Assembly (NCBI GenBank): GCA_900557285.1
Contig: USSJ01000006.1
Span: 1 to 13,264, forward strand
Source of the DNA: an uncultured Clostridia bacterium
GTDB taxonomy: Bacteria > Bacillota > Clostridia > Christensenellales > Borkfalkiaceae
DNA: 13,264 nucleotides
Direction of reading: 5' to 3'
The notes under the pieces were generated by a model, which saw only the letters and a program-made list of their open reading frames with translations, was not told where the DNA came from and made no database searches. Positions 7,374 through 13,264 of the stretch are shown in pieces (within the stretch, counting starts at the first letter, position 1; each line of letters starts with the position of its first letter). The position numbers and the translations under genes are program-made.

Positions 7374-7592
7374 CCTGAAACCGCAGTTTATAGCTTTTCT
7401 CCTAATTGCTTTGTACGAAAAATACTCTTTTCGCTCAAAGCCTTTTCACCCATGCTTGAACGAAAAGACATATGTTTTTTCACGCAACTGTGCGCTTTTT
7501 TTGGCAATTGACGCCCCGAAAACACACAAATGCTCCGCAAAACATATGTAAATCGCTTCATAAGAACTTTTTTTGCGAATCTGCTGAACAGA

Positions 7593-8309
7593 TCAATCGG
7601 GCATGCGTAGGTATTCCTCGACGGCTTTGACTTCCGAATCCGTTTTCTGTCTGAAATACGCGTACAGCAGTTTCAGTGCGCGTTTTTTCCCGTCCGCCGT
7701 GATCAAAGCCGCGTTATATTCCTGCCCCGCACACATTTTCAGAACCTGCAGCGTACTTTCGCTTACGCCCGCGCCGCGGGCGCAGTCGGGGCAGTAAAAG
7801 CATCCGCCCGCAACGTCAAAAAACACCTTCCCTTCCAGGACGGCTCCGCAATCCGCACAAGCGGAAAGATCCAGCATATACCCCGAAAGTTCCAGAAGTT
7901 TGATAAAAAAAGAGATCAGCGCCAGTGCCGCATCCCCTTCGCACATTTCTTTCAAAGAATTCACCGCGCGCAAAAACAATTCTTCGTTGACGATGCCTTC
8001 GGGAAGAACGGCGTCGCAAAGTCCCGCCAGCGACGCCGCCGCATAAAATTTGCCGATGTCCTGCCTGAGTTCGTAGAAGCCGTCCGTGCCGGACGCGGAA
8101 ATCATGGTGTACCGCTCTCCTTTCTGCGCCAGAACATATTCCGCAAAACAGAAAGGCTGGGCCGCAAAACGCAGTTTTGCCCCCGCCTTCCGCACGCCTT
8201 TAGCCGCCGCCGATATCTTTCCGTTCTGTAAGGAAAACAGGGTCAGCATTCTGTCGCTTTCCCCGTAATCCGCCGTGCGCACTACAAGCGCATCCACCTT
8301 CAGTTCCAT
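7593..8309 (-). CDS. recO: DNA repair protein RecO
   Basis: The 238-residue product has the normal size for RecO, which in the RecFOR pathway helps RecA load onto SSB-coated single-stranded DNA during gap repair. The N-terminal OB-fold part begins with the typical LKVDALVVRTADYGESDRML and KISAAAKGVRK. The C-terminal helical part carries the zinc-binding site of the Bacillota-type protein: CADC (C151, C154) and CPDC (C173, C176). The ATG at 8309 follows the yqzL-like gene by 27 bases and is preceded by a purine-rich GGGGAAGGA, whose AAGGA part is unusually close to the start. No other start fits the conserved N-terminus. It is probably cotranscribed with the yqzL-like gene. Confidence 0.95.
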   Translation of the reverse strand: MELKVDALVVRTADYGESDRMLTLFSLQNGKISAAAKGVRKAGAKLRFAAQPFCFAEYVLAQKGERYTMISASGTDGFYELRQDIGKFYAAASLAGLCDAVLPEGIVNEELFLRAVNSLKEMCEGDAALALISFFIKLLELSGYMLDLSACADCGAVLEGKVFFDVAGGCFYCPDCARGAGVSESTLQVLKMCAGQEYNAALITADGKKRALKLLYAYFRQKTDSEVKAVEEYLRMPD

Positions 8310-8336
8310 GTCCTTCCCCGCCGCCTCAAATCCGTT

Positions 8337-8444
8337 CTACTTCTTCAACTGTTTGTACAGCATGTAATACGAAAGACTGCCCGTACGTTCAAACATTCTC
8401 CAGGCGATCTCCGCCGTTTCATTATCCTTCATAAACCGTGCCAT
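8337..8444 (-). CDS. YqzL-like small protein
   Basis: This 35-codon frame encodes MARFMKDNETAEIAWRMFER, then TGSLSYYMLYKQLKK. The pattern of a tryptophan and phenylalanine followed by TGS and YYMLYK matches the small YqzL family, which in Bacillus relatives sits directly upstream of recO as it does here (27 bases apart). A strong GGAGGGG lies 5 bases before the ATG, supporting real translation. The function of YqzL is unknown, and no catalytic motif or membrane segment is visible. The assignment rests on the short motif plus position. Confidence 0.8.
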   Translation of the reverse strand: MARFMKDNETAEIAWRMFERTGSLSYYMLYKQLKK

Positions 8445-8512
8445 CCTTTCCCCTCCGCTAACAGTATGTTCCGAAAACAGGAATACGTTGCACGGTAATT
8501 TTTACTAATTGA

Positions 8513-9496
8513 TCAGTCCCGTTCCAAAAGTTCTCCATGAAATGCCGCATAATCGGTGCGCTTTTCACGAATAAACCTGATCGCCGAGGACGGGTGCATA
8601 TTCAGCCTGCCCGTCAGAAGGTACGCCACGTCATAGCCCCAGACCACACCCTGCTCTTTCAAAGGCAACATATGATCGGTAATGAACTGCAGCACCGGCT
8701 CGATATGAAATTTCGGATTTTTTAAAAAGCCGAGCAAAAGTTCCGTGGAACAGTTTCCCGCTCCCCTGCCCATTCCGTTCACCGTGGAATCCAGATATGA
8801 CGCCCCCCAGCTCGCCGCCTCGATCGTATTACCGAACGCCAGCTGTTGGTTGTTGTGCGCATGGACGCCGATCTCTTTTTTATACTTGTCACCCGCTTCC
8901 AGATACCTGAGCGTCAGCTTTGCTACCTGTTCCGGATACAAAGATCCGTAGCTGTCCACAAGATAGATCACATCCACAGGGCTCTTCCCGAGCATTTCCA
9001 GCGCATCGTCGATCTCCTCGTCTTTCGCTTTGGAAACGGCCATCACGTTCACGCACGTTTCATAGCCGAGCTTCTTGCAGTACTCCGCCATTTCGATCGC
9101 AGCCGGAATTTCGTTGATGTAACACGCGATCCGCACCATGTCGATTACGCTCTCTTTCTTCGGCCCGATATCTTTTTTGAAATCCGTCCTGCCGACATCC
9201 GCCATCACCGAAAGCTTCATACCCGTTTTATTATCGCCCACGATCGCACGAAGATCCTTTTCGTCACAGAATTTGTACTTCCCGAATTTGGACGGATCAA
9301 AGAGCGCTTTCGATGCCTTGTATCCCATTTCCATATAATCGACGCCCGCCGCCACGTTCATCTGAAAGAGCGCTTTGGCGAACTCGTCCGTAAATTCAAA
9401 GTTATTGCACAATCCTCCGTCGCGCAAGGTCGCATCCAGCACCTTGATATCGGGACGGAATGAAAGCAGAGAGCCTTTCCTCTGTACGTTTGCCAT
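8513..9496 (-). CDS. DRE-TIM metallolyase family aldolase, substrate unknown
   Basis: The 327-residue product contains the family signature DATLRDGG (21-28), with D26 as probable metal ligand and R25 as the catalytic arginine. It also has the HAHN metal-binding pair (212-215) and a glycine-rich GMGRGAGNCSTE loop (241-252). This is the HMG-CoA lyase / isopropylmalate synthase / 4-hydroxy-2-oxovalerate aldolase superfamily. The size and the C-terminal region (about residues 270-320) look closer to the hydroxy-oxovalerate aldolase-like 'aldolase catalytic domain' proteins than to LeuA. No partner dehydrogenase is adjacent, so the substrate cannot be named. The start at 9496 has AGGAGG with 7-base spacing; an ATG two codons upstream is too close to that site. 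It lies between the his operon and yqzL-recO with 197- and 68-base gaps. Confidence 0.85.
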   Translation of the reverse strand: MANVQRKGSLLSFRPDIKVLDATLRDGGLCNNFEFTDEFAKALFQMNVAAGVDYMEMGYKASKALFDPSKFGKYKFCDEKDLRAIVGDNKTGMKLSVMADVGRTDFKKDIGPKKESVIDMVRIACYINEIPAAIEMAEYCKKLGYETCVNVMAVSKAKDEEIDDALEMLGKSPVDVIYLVDSYGSLYPEQVAKLTLRYLEAGDKYKKEIGVHAHNNQQLAFGNTIEAASWGASYLDSTVNGMGRGAGNCSTELLLGFLKNPKFHIEPVLQFITDHMLPLKEQGVVWGYDVAYLLTGRLNMHPSSAIRFIREKRTDYAAFHGELLERD

Positions 9497-9503
9497 GATC
9501 ATT

Positions 9504-9528
9504 CCTCCTTCCCGTGCAATGACGGGAA
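9504..9528 (-). promoter_or_regulatory. Hairpin abutting the aldolase ribosome binding site
   Basis: A 7-bp inverted repeat, TTCCCGT (9509-9515) with ACGGGAA (9522-9528) around a 6-base loop, ends on the first base of the AGGAGG (9509-9504) serving the aldolase. In RNA the stem would sit against the ribosome binding site and could modulate translation. Whether this is regulation or coincidence is not shown. Confidence 0.4.
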
Positions 9529-9628
9529 ACCTATAAAGATTCGCAAAACACACATCCTTTCAGCCGCTTTTCTGCAGTTTCGTTAAGCGAATGCCTGCGA
9601 TTTTTTTATATTTGTAAATAAAATCATC

Positions 9629-9649
9629 GCCCTCGAAGGGCTGAGCCCT
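9629..9649 (-). terminator. Weak candidate terminator or attenuator after hisIE
   Basis: Three adjacent segments can pair alternatively: GCCCT (9629-9633) with AGGGC (9637-9641), and AGGGCT (9637-9642) with AGCCCT (9644-9649). On the minus strand the 5-bp GCCCT/AGGGC hairpin is followed by GATGATTTTATTT, a broken T-rich tract. This could end the his operon about 50 bases after hisIE, but the stem is short. Confidence 0.3.
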
Positions 9650-9693
9650 CCGCATACGATTATTTCTGCATCGGAGAACAAAAAATTAAAAGC

Positions 9694-10293
9694 TCAGTGT
9701 CTGTTTTTCAGTTCCGTACAGACATCCGAGAGTTTCACGCCCGCATTGGAAAGAAGAACGAGCGTATGATAAAACAAGTCGGCACACTCCCCGATAATTT
9801 CCTCTTTCTTGCCGCCTTTCGCCGCAAGCACAAGTTCCACCGCTTCTTCGCCCGTCTTTTTGGCGATCTTGTCCACACCCTTTTCAAACAGATACGCCGT
9901 ATAACTTCCCTCTTCGGGATTTTCTTTCCGATCTTCCACGATGCGCTGCAACTGGCCGAGCATCTCCGCCCCGATCCCGCTTTCCTTTACGGGCGTATAG
10001 AAACAGCTGTAATTTCCCGTATGGCAGGCAGCGCCCGTCTGCTCCACTTTCAAAAGCACACAGTCCTTATCGCAGTCCAGATAGATCGCGCGCACTTTCT
10101 GCAAATGCCCGCTCTCTTCGCCTTTCTTCCAAAGTTTCTTTCTCGAACGGCTCCAATAATGCGCATACCCCGTTTCCAGCGTCTTTTCATATGCTTCTTC
10201 GTTCATATATGCCTGCATCAGCACTTCGCCGCTCTCATAATCCTGCGCCACGGCACATATGAGCCCGTCCGCATTCCATTTCAGTTCCGCCAT
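9694..10293 (-). CDS. hisIE: Bifunctional phosphoribosyl-AMP cyclohydrolase / phosphoribosyl-ATP pyrophosphatase
   Basis: The 199-residue fusion performs steps two and three of histidine synthesis: PRATP to PRAMP, then ring opening to ProFAR, the substrate of HisA. Residues about 1-105 are the HisI part, with the metal-binding YLDCDKD segment (D73, D75, D77, C74) and the zinc cysteines in CHTGNYSCF (C90, C97). Residues about 110-199 are the HisE part, with [19 protein letters not shown] (136-154) and [13 protein letters not shown] (169-181), whose acidic residues bind magnesium. The start at 10293 has AGGAGGG 7 bases upstream and overlaps the end of hisF by 13 bases. The same frame is open a further 130 codons upstream, but that stretch is only the shadow of hisF. 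Confidence 0.97.
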   Translation of the reverse strand: MAELKWNADGLICAVAQDYESGEVLMQAYMNEEAYEKTLETGYAHYWSRSRKKLWKKGEESGHLQKVRAIYLDCDKDCVLLKVEQTGAACHTGNYSCFYTPVKESGIGAEMLGQLQRIVEDRKENPEEGSYTAYLFEKGVDKIAKKTGEEAVELVLAAKGGKKEEIIGECADLFYHTLVLLSNAGVKLSDVCTELKNRH

Positions 10294-11057
10294 GTCTGAA
10301 CCCTCCTGATGGGAATACCCTGTTTTGCCAGAAACTCTTTCAGCTCCCGCATATCGATCTGTGAAAAATGAAACAGCGATGCCGCCAACGCCGCATCCGC
10401 CTTTCCTTCCGTCAGAACGTCCGCAAAATCCTGCATTTTTCCCGCTCCGCCCGAAGCGATGACGGGTATATTGACCGCTTCCGCCGCCCGCCGCGTCAGT
10501 TCCAGATCGTACCCCGCTTTTGTACCGTCCCTGTCCATACTGGTCAGCAGTACTTCCCCTGCACCCAGTTTTTCCGCCGCACGGATCCACTCGATCGCAT
10601 CCAGATCTGTTTTGACCCTTCCGCCGTTGAGATAAACGTCCCAGGAGCCTTTTCCGTTCGATTTCGCGTCCACCGCAAGTACCACGCACTGCGACCCGAA
10701 TTTCAGCGCCGCGTCCGTGATCAGCCGCGGAGATCTGATCGCCGCAGAATTGACCGCGATCTTGTCCGCACCTGCGGCCAAAAGCTCGCGGAAATCCTCC
10801 ACACTGCGGATCCCGCCGCCTACCGTGAGCGGAATAAATACCTGCTCGCTGGCTCGGCTGAGAATATCCACCGCCGTCTTTCGCCCGTCGCTGGATGCCG
10901 TAATATCCAAAAATACGATTTCGTCCGCCCCGATTTTATCATAAGCGCGGGCTATCTCCACAGGATCGCCCGCGTCGATCAGATTGACAAAATGGACGCC
11001 TTTCACCACCCTGCCCTTATCGATATCCAGACAGGGTATAATGCGTTTTGCTAACAT
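10281..11057 (-). CDS. hisF: Imidazole glycerol phosphate synthase, cyclase subunit HisF
   Basis: The 258-residue TIM barrel uses ammonia from HisH to convert PRFAR into imidazole glycerol phosphate and AICAR. The catalytic aspartates are in PCLDID (D11) and VLAVDAK (D130), the same positions as in the Thermotoga enzyme. The phosphate-binding loops TVGGGIRS (78-85), [13 protein letters not shown] and ASGGAG are all present. The start at 11057 has GGAG 5 bases upstream and gives the canonical [14 protein letters not shown]-terminus; a longer frame to 11114 adds an unrelated tail. hisA lies 96 bases upstream, hisIE overlaps downstream, and the partner hisH is two genes upstream. Confidence 0.98.
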   Translation of the reverse strand: MLAKRIIPCLDIDKGRVVKGVHFVNLIDAGDPVEIARAYDKIGADEIVFLDITASSDGRKTAVDILSRASEQVFIPLTVGGGIRSVEDFRELLAAGADKIAVNSAAIRSPRLITDAALKFGSQCVVLAVDAKSNGKGSWDVYLNGGRVKTDLDAIEWIRAAEKLGAGEVLLTSMDRDGTKAGYDLELTRRAAEAVNIPVIASGGAGKMQDFADVLTEGKADAALAASLFHFSQIDMRELKEFLAKQGIPIRRVQTWRN

Positions 11058-11153
11058 ATCCGCTCCATACTTTTCGTTTCTTTCCGTTTTCGGCCGCCCT
11101 GCCTTTTCAGGCACGCAGCAGCGCGCAAAATCCGTAAAACCTATAAACGCCGC

Positions 11154-11867
11154 TCAGCCGCGCGCCGTTTTCAGCGCTTCTTTTAAATCGACGGCGCCGC
11201 TGTAAATGGATTTCCCCAGCACGGCCCCGTAGATCCCGCTGTCGCGAAGATTTTCGATATCTTTGAGAGACGAGATCCCGCCGCTTGCAATGACCTGCAG
11301 TTCCGTCTCTTTCTGAATGCGTATCGTCTCGCAAACGTTGCACCCTTCCATCGCTCCGTCCTTGGAAATATCCGTGAAAAGCGCATAACGTATGCCCATT
11401 TTTTTGCATTTTTTCCCGAAATATACCGCCGTGATGTCCGTCTGTTCCGTCCAGCCCTTGACGGCAAACATACCGTCGCGCGCGTCGATCCCGGCTACGA
11501 TTTTTTCGGGGAATTTATAAGCCGTAAGCGCAAATTCATCCGGATGGCATGCCGCCATCGTCCCGATGACGACCCTGTCCGCACCTGCGTCCAAGCGTCT
11601 TTGCACATCGTCTACGCTGCGCAGTCCGCCGCCGCTCTGCACGGAAATATTCAGCCGCTTCTTGATCTCCGACAGGATCGAATCGATGCCGCTCTCTCCC
11701 GTAAACGCACCGGAAAGATCGACGACGTGCAGCCACTTTGCTCCTGCTTCCGCCCATTTTTCCGCAAATTCCAAAGGATCTCCGTATTCCGTCACCTTGT
11801 TCCTGTCACCTTTGTAAAGCCGCACTGCCTTTCCGTTCAAAATGTCAATGGCTGGAAATAATATCAT
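11154..11867 (-). CDS. hisA: Phosphoribosylformimino-AICAR phosphate isomerase HisA
   Basis: The 237-residue barrel isomerises ProFAR to PRFAR, an Amadori rearrangement that produces the substrate of HisF. The acid/base pair is D8 in FPAIDIL and the aspartate in AGIDARDG (D128), with a further TDISKDG at 165-171. Phosphate loops are SGGGLRS (78-84) and ASGGISS near the C-terminus. The ATG at 11867 starts the canonical MILFPAID and has GGAGGG 3 bases upstream, a slightly short spacing. A 96-base gap separates it from hisF; it contains a small GAAA-loop hairpin (11100-11113) but no T-tract, so read-through is expected. Confidence 0.97.
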   Translation of the reverse strand: MILFPAIDILNGKAVRLYKGDRNKVTEYGDPLEFAEKWAEAGAKWLHVVDLSGAFTGESGIDSILSEIKKRLNISVQSGGGLRSVDDVQRRLDAGADRVVIGTMAACHPDEFALTAYKFPEKIVAGIDARDGMFAVKGWTEQTDITAVYFGKKCKKMGIRYALFTDISKDGAMEGCNVCETIRIQKETELQVIASGGISSLKDIENLRDSGIYGAVLGKSIYSGAVDLKEALKTARG

Positions 11868-12011
11868 ATGCCCTCCGTTCGGATTTTATAAGATTATTTT
11901 CGGATGCCGCCCATCCTTATTGCAGTTTTTCCGCTGCCGCAGGTTTGCCTGCCGTACTCATCTTTTCGCAAAACCCTATCGCCGCAAAACAGTTTTACAC
12001 ACGCACGCTTT

Positions 12012-12046
12012 GATCGGCGCAGATTTTTGATACAGAAGCGCCGATC
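12012..12046. repeat. 9-bp inverted repeat between hisH and hisA
   Basis: GATCGGCGC (12012-12020) is repeated in reverse complement as GCGCCGATC (12038-12046) around a 17-base loop. It lies in the 195-base gap between hisH and hisA, unusually long for this otherwise tight operon. Neither strand has a T-tract after the stem. It could be an RNA processing site, a partial terminator or a protein site; no function is shown. Confidence 0.6.
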
Positions 12047-12062
12047 TTGACGCTTTGCGAAT

Positions 12063-12650
12063 TCACATCGAACAAAAATTTTTCAAGAGCCTTAAGCCCG
12101 CTTCGCCGCTCTTTTCGGGATGAAACTGCACCCCATACACGTTTCCAGCATACACCGCCGAAGGATACTGTACATAATACTCCGTCTTTGCGGCCGCGAA
12201 CTTATCGGCACAGTCGGCGCGGTAGCTGTGCACGAAATAAAAGCGCGTACCTTCCGCAATTCCGTTAAACAAGGGCGTTTTCAGGTGCGTAACTTCATTC
12301 CAGCCGATCTGCGGGATCTTCCCTTCCGTAAACCGTATTACCTGCCCTTTCACAAGTCCCAGCCCTTGAAACTCGCCGTCTTCAAAACTTTTTTCCAGTA
12401 AAAACTGCATTCCAAGGCAAATGCCGAGAAGTTTTGTGTCCTTGACGCGCTCCAGAATATATTTATCGAGGTCTGCCGCGCACAGCTGCGCCATGCCTGC
12501 CCCGAACGAGCCCACGCCAGGCAGGATCAGTTTTTCACAACCGTCCAGCACCGAACGATCGCCCGAAATGACCGCTTTTTCCCCGATCGCCTCGAGCGCT
12601 TTCTGCACGGAACGCAGATTCCCTGCGCCATAATCGATGATGCCGAGCAT
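12063..12650 (-). CDS. hisH: Imidazole glycerol phosphate synthase, glutamine amidotransferase subunit HisH
   Basis: The 195-residue class I glutamine amidotransferase hydrolyses glutamine and passes ammonia through a channel to HisF. The catalytic triad is visible: C78 in GICLGMQ, and H177 and E179 in GVQFHPEKS. The oxyanion region PGVGSFGAGM (44-53) and the N-terminal IIDYGAGNLRSV are typical. The ATG directly abuts the hisB stop (TAA then ATG, no gap), and its ribosome binding site AAGGGAG lies inside the 3' end of hisB, so the two are probably translationally coupled. Confidence 0.98.
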   Translation of the reverse strand: MLGIIDYGAGNLRSVQKALEAIGEKAVISGDRSVLDGCEKLILPGVGSFGAGMAQLCAADLDKYILERVKDTKLLGICLGMQFLLEKSFEDGEFQGLGLVKGQVIRFTEGKIPQIGWNEVTHLKTPLFNGIAEGTRFYFVHSYRADCADKFAAAKTEYYVQYPSAVYAGNVYGVQFHPEKSGEAGLRLLKNFCSM

Positions 12651-13232
12651 TTACAGCACTCCCTTCGACGAAGGAATACGGTCGGAAACCACTTTCACGG
12701 CATCCTGCACGCACTTGGCAAGCGCTTTGAAGATCGCTTCCGCTTCGTGGTGCATATTCCCGCCTTTTAAAAGTTTTACATACACGTTCATCCCGGCATT
12801 GAAGCTGAACGCGCGCAGAAATTCTTCCACAAGCTCCGCATCAAATTCGCCGATCTTGCCCGTCAGTTTCTCTTCAAAATTCAGAAACGGCCTGCCGCTG
12901 ATGTCGATCGCGACCAACGCCGCACATTCGTCCATCGGTACGACCCTGTCCGCAAACCGCGCGATCCCCTTTTTATCGCCGAGCGCCGATTTGAACGCCT
13001 GTCCCAGGCAAATACCTACATCCTCCACGCTGTGATGGAAGTCCACTTCCGTATCGCCCTTGCAGCGGACACACAGATCTACGCCCGAATGTACGCTGAA
13101 TAATTCCAGCATATGGTTCAAAAAACCGCAGCCCGTGTCCACGTCGTAAATGCCTGAACCGTCCAGATTCAGCGTCAGGCTGATCTCCGTTTCGTCGGTG
13201 CGGCGCGCGGATTTTACGATGCGCATGCTCAT
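12651..13232 (-). CDS. hisB: Imidazoleglycerol-phosphate dehydratase (monofunctional)
   Basis: The 193-residue product dehydrates imidazole glycerol phosphate to imidazole acetol phosphate, the step after HisF/HisH. The two manganese-binding signatures of the duplicated fold are present: HHSVEDVGI (66-74) and HHEAEAIFKA (161-170), plus GFLNHMLELF (36-45). The length is that of the stand-alone dehydratase; there is no N-terminal histidinol-phosphatase domain as in the enterobacterial fusion. The start at 13232 has AGGAGG 7 bases upstream. An internal ATG two codons later is possible. Only 32 bases precede it in the window, so the earlier his genes must lie beyond the right edge. Confidence 0.98.
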   Translation of the reverse strand: MSMRIVKSARRTDETEISLTLNLDGSGIYDVDTGCGFLNHMLELFSVHSGVDLCVRCKGDTEVDFHHSVEDVGICLGQAFKSALGDKKGIARFADRVVPMDECAALVAIDISGRPFLNFEEKLTGKIGEFDAELVEEFLRAFSFNAGMNVYVKLLKGGNMHHEAEAIFKALAKCVQDAVKVVSDRIPSSKGVL

Positions 13233-13264
13233 GGCAAACCCTCCTGTTTCGTGTGTTTTTTGTC

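Larger units (their letters stand above)
7208..7592. other. Intergenic region between recO and ppdK
   Basis: No gene is supported in these 385 bases. The ppdK-proximal end holds the ppdK promoter and leader. The middle holds a perfect 20-bp hairpin (7328-7373). The recO-proximal part is AT-rich, with an 11-base inverted repeat ACATATGTTTT (7468-7478) / AAAACATATGT (7539-7549) about 80 bases across. No canonical T-tract terminator for recO was found on the minus strand. A 73-codon plus-strand frame here has no ribosome binding site and looks random. Confidence 0.7.

Noticed and set aside
7568..7595. ATCTG/CAGAT stem next to a T-run at the end of recO as a terminator
   Set aside because: Read in the recO direction the stem is followed by A residues, not T residues, and on the other strand the T-run precedes the stem.
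8846..9463. 205-codon plus-strand frame opposite the aldolase
   Set aside because: Antisense shadow of a well-conserved enzyme; no ribosome binding site or domain signature.
10294..10689. N-terminal extension of the hisIE frame
   Set aside because: It overlaps hisF out of frame, has low-complexity R/G-rich content, and the real start has a strong ribosome binding site and the conserved HisI N-terminus.
11100..11113. Small hairpin TGCCT-TTTC-AGGCA between hisA and hisF as a terminator
   Set aside because: Only five base pairs and no T-tract; hisF downstream has no promoter of its own that I can see, so termination here is unlikely.
1..13264. CRISPR array, tRNA, rRNA or integrase
   Set aside because: No regularly spaced direct repeats, no cloverleaf-like segments and no ribosomal RNA signatures were seen on either strand; no intact integrase or transposase gene is present.

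Overview
The window reads almost entirely on the minus strand and has two parts that differ in base composition. Positions 1 to about 4440 are clearly AT-rich, with many AAA, ATA, AGA and TTA codons. Positions about 4560 to 13264 are much richer in G and C. The right part is ordinary bacterial core metabolism and points to a member of the Bacillota, most likely a Clostridia-type organism. The support is a YqzL-like micro-gene directly upstream of recO (an arrangement known from Bacillus and relatives), a fused hisIE, a stand-alone hisB dehydratase, a pyruvate phosphate dikinase, and strong AGGAGG-type ribosome binding sites. The exact lineage cannot be decided from this sequence.

Right part, in transcription order (high to low coordinates): hisB, hisH, hisA, hisF and hisIE form the distal half of a histidine operon whose earlier genes lie beyond position 13264. 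HisB makes imidazoleacetol phosphate. HisH and HisF form the imidazole glycerol phosphate synthase. HisA supplies the HisF substrate, and HisIE performs the second and third steps of the pathway. After a 197-base gap comes a DRE-TIM aldolase/lyase of unknown substrate. It is followed by the 35-codon yqzL-like gene, recO, a 385-base gap holding a perfect 20-bp hairpin and a good promoter, and then ppdK.

Left part: downstream of ppdK lie a fragment that looks like the last third of a GNAT acetyltransferase, then a strong intrinsic terminator. A new transcription unit then starts from a near-consensus sigma-A promoter. It encodes (1) a compact HipA-like serine/threonine kinase that lacks the HipA N-terminal subdomain; (2) three bases downstream, a protein that appears to fuse that missing HipA N-terminal (HipS-like) domain to the C-terminal half of a serine recombinase, keeping the dimerisation helix and helix-turn-helix but without the catalytic serine region; and (3) after 94 bases, a large superfamily 1 helicase of the UPF1/DNA2 type. 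The helicase runs off the left edge just where related proteins carry a nuclease-like domain.

This three-gene cassette is the most interesting object here. It resembles a split HipA toxin-antitoxin module (compare HipBST), in which the HipS-like and DNA-binding functions would be joined in one protein. It is coupled to a helicase of a type often found in defence islands. The domain assignments come from reading motifs; the joint function is inference.
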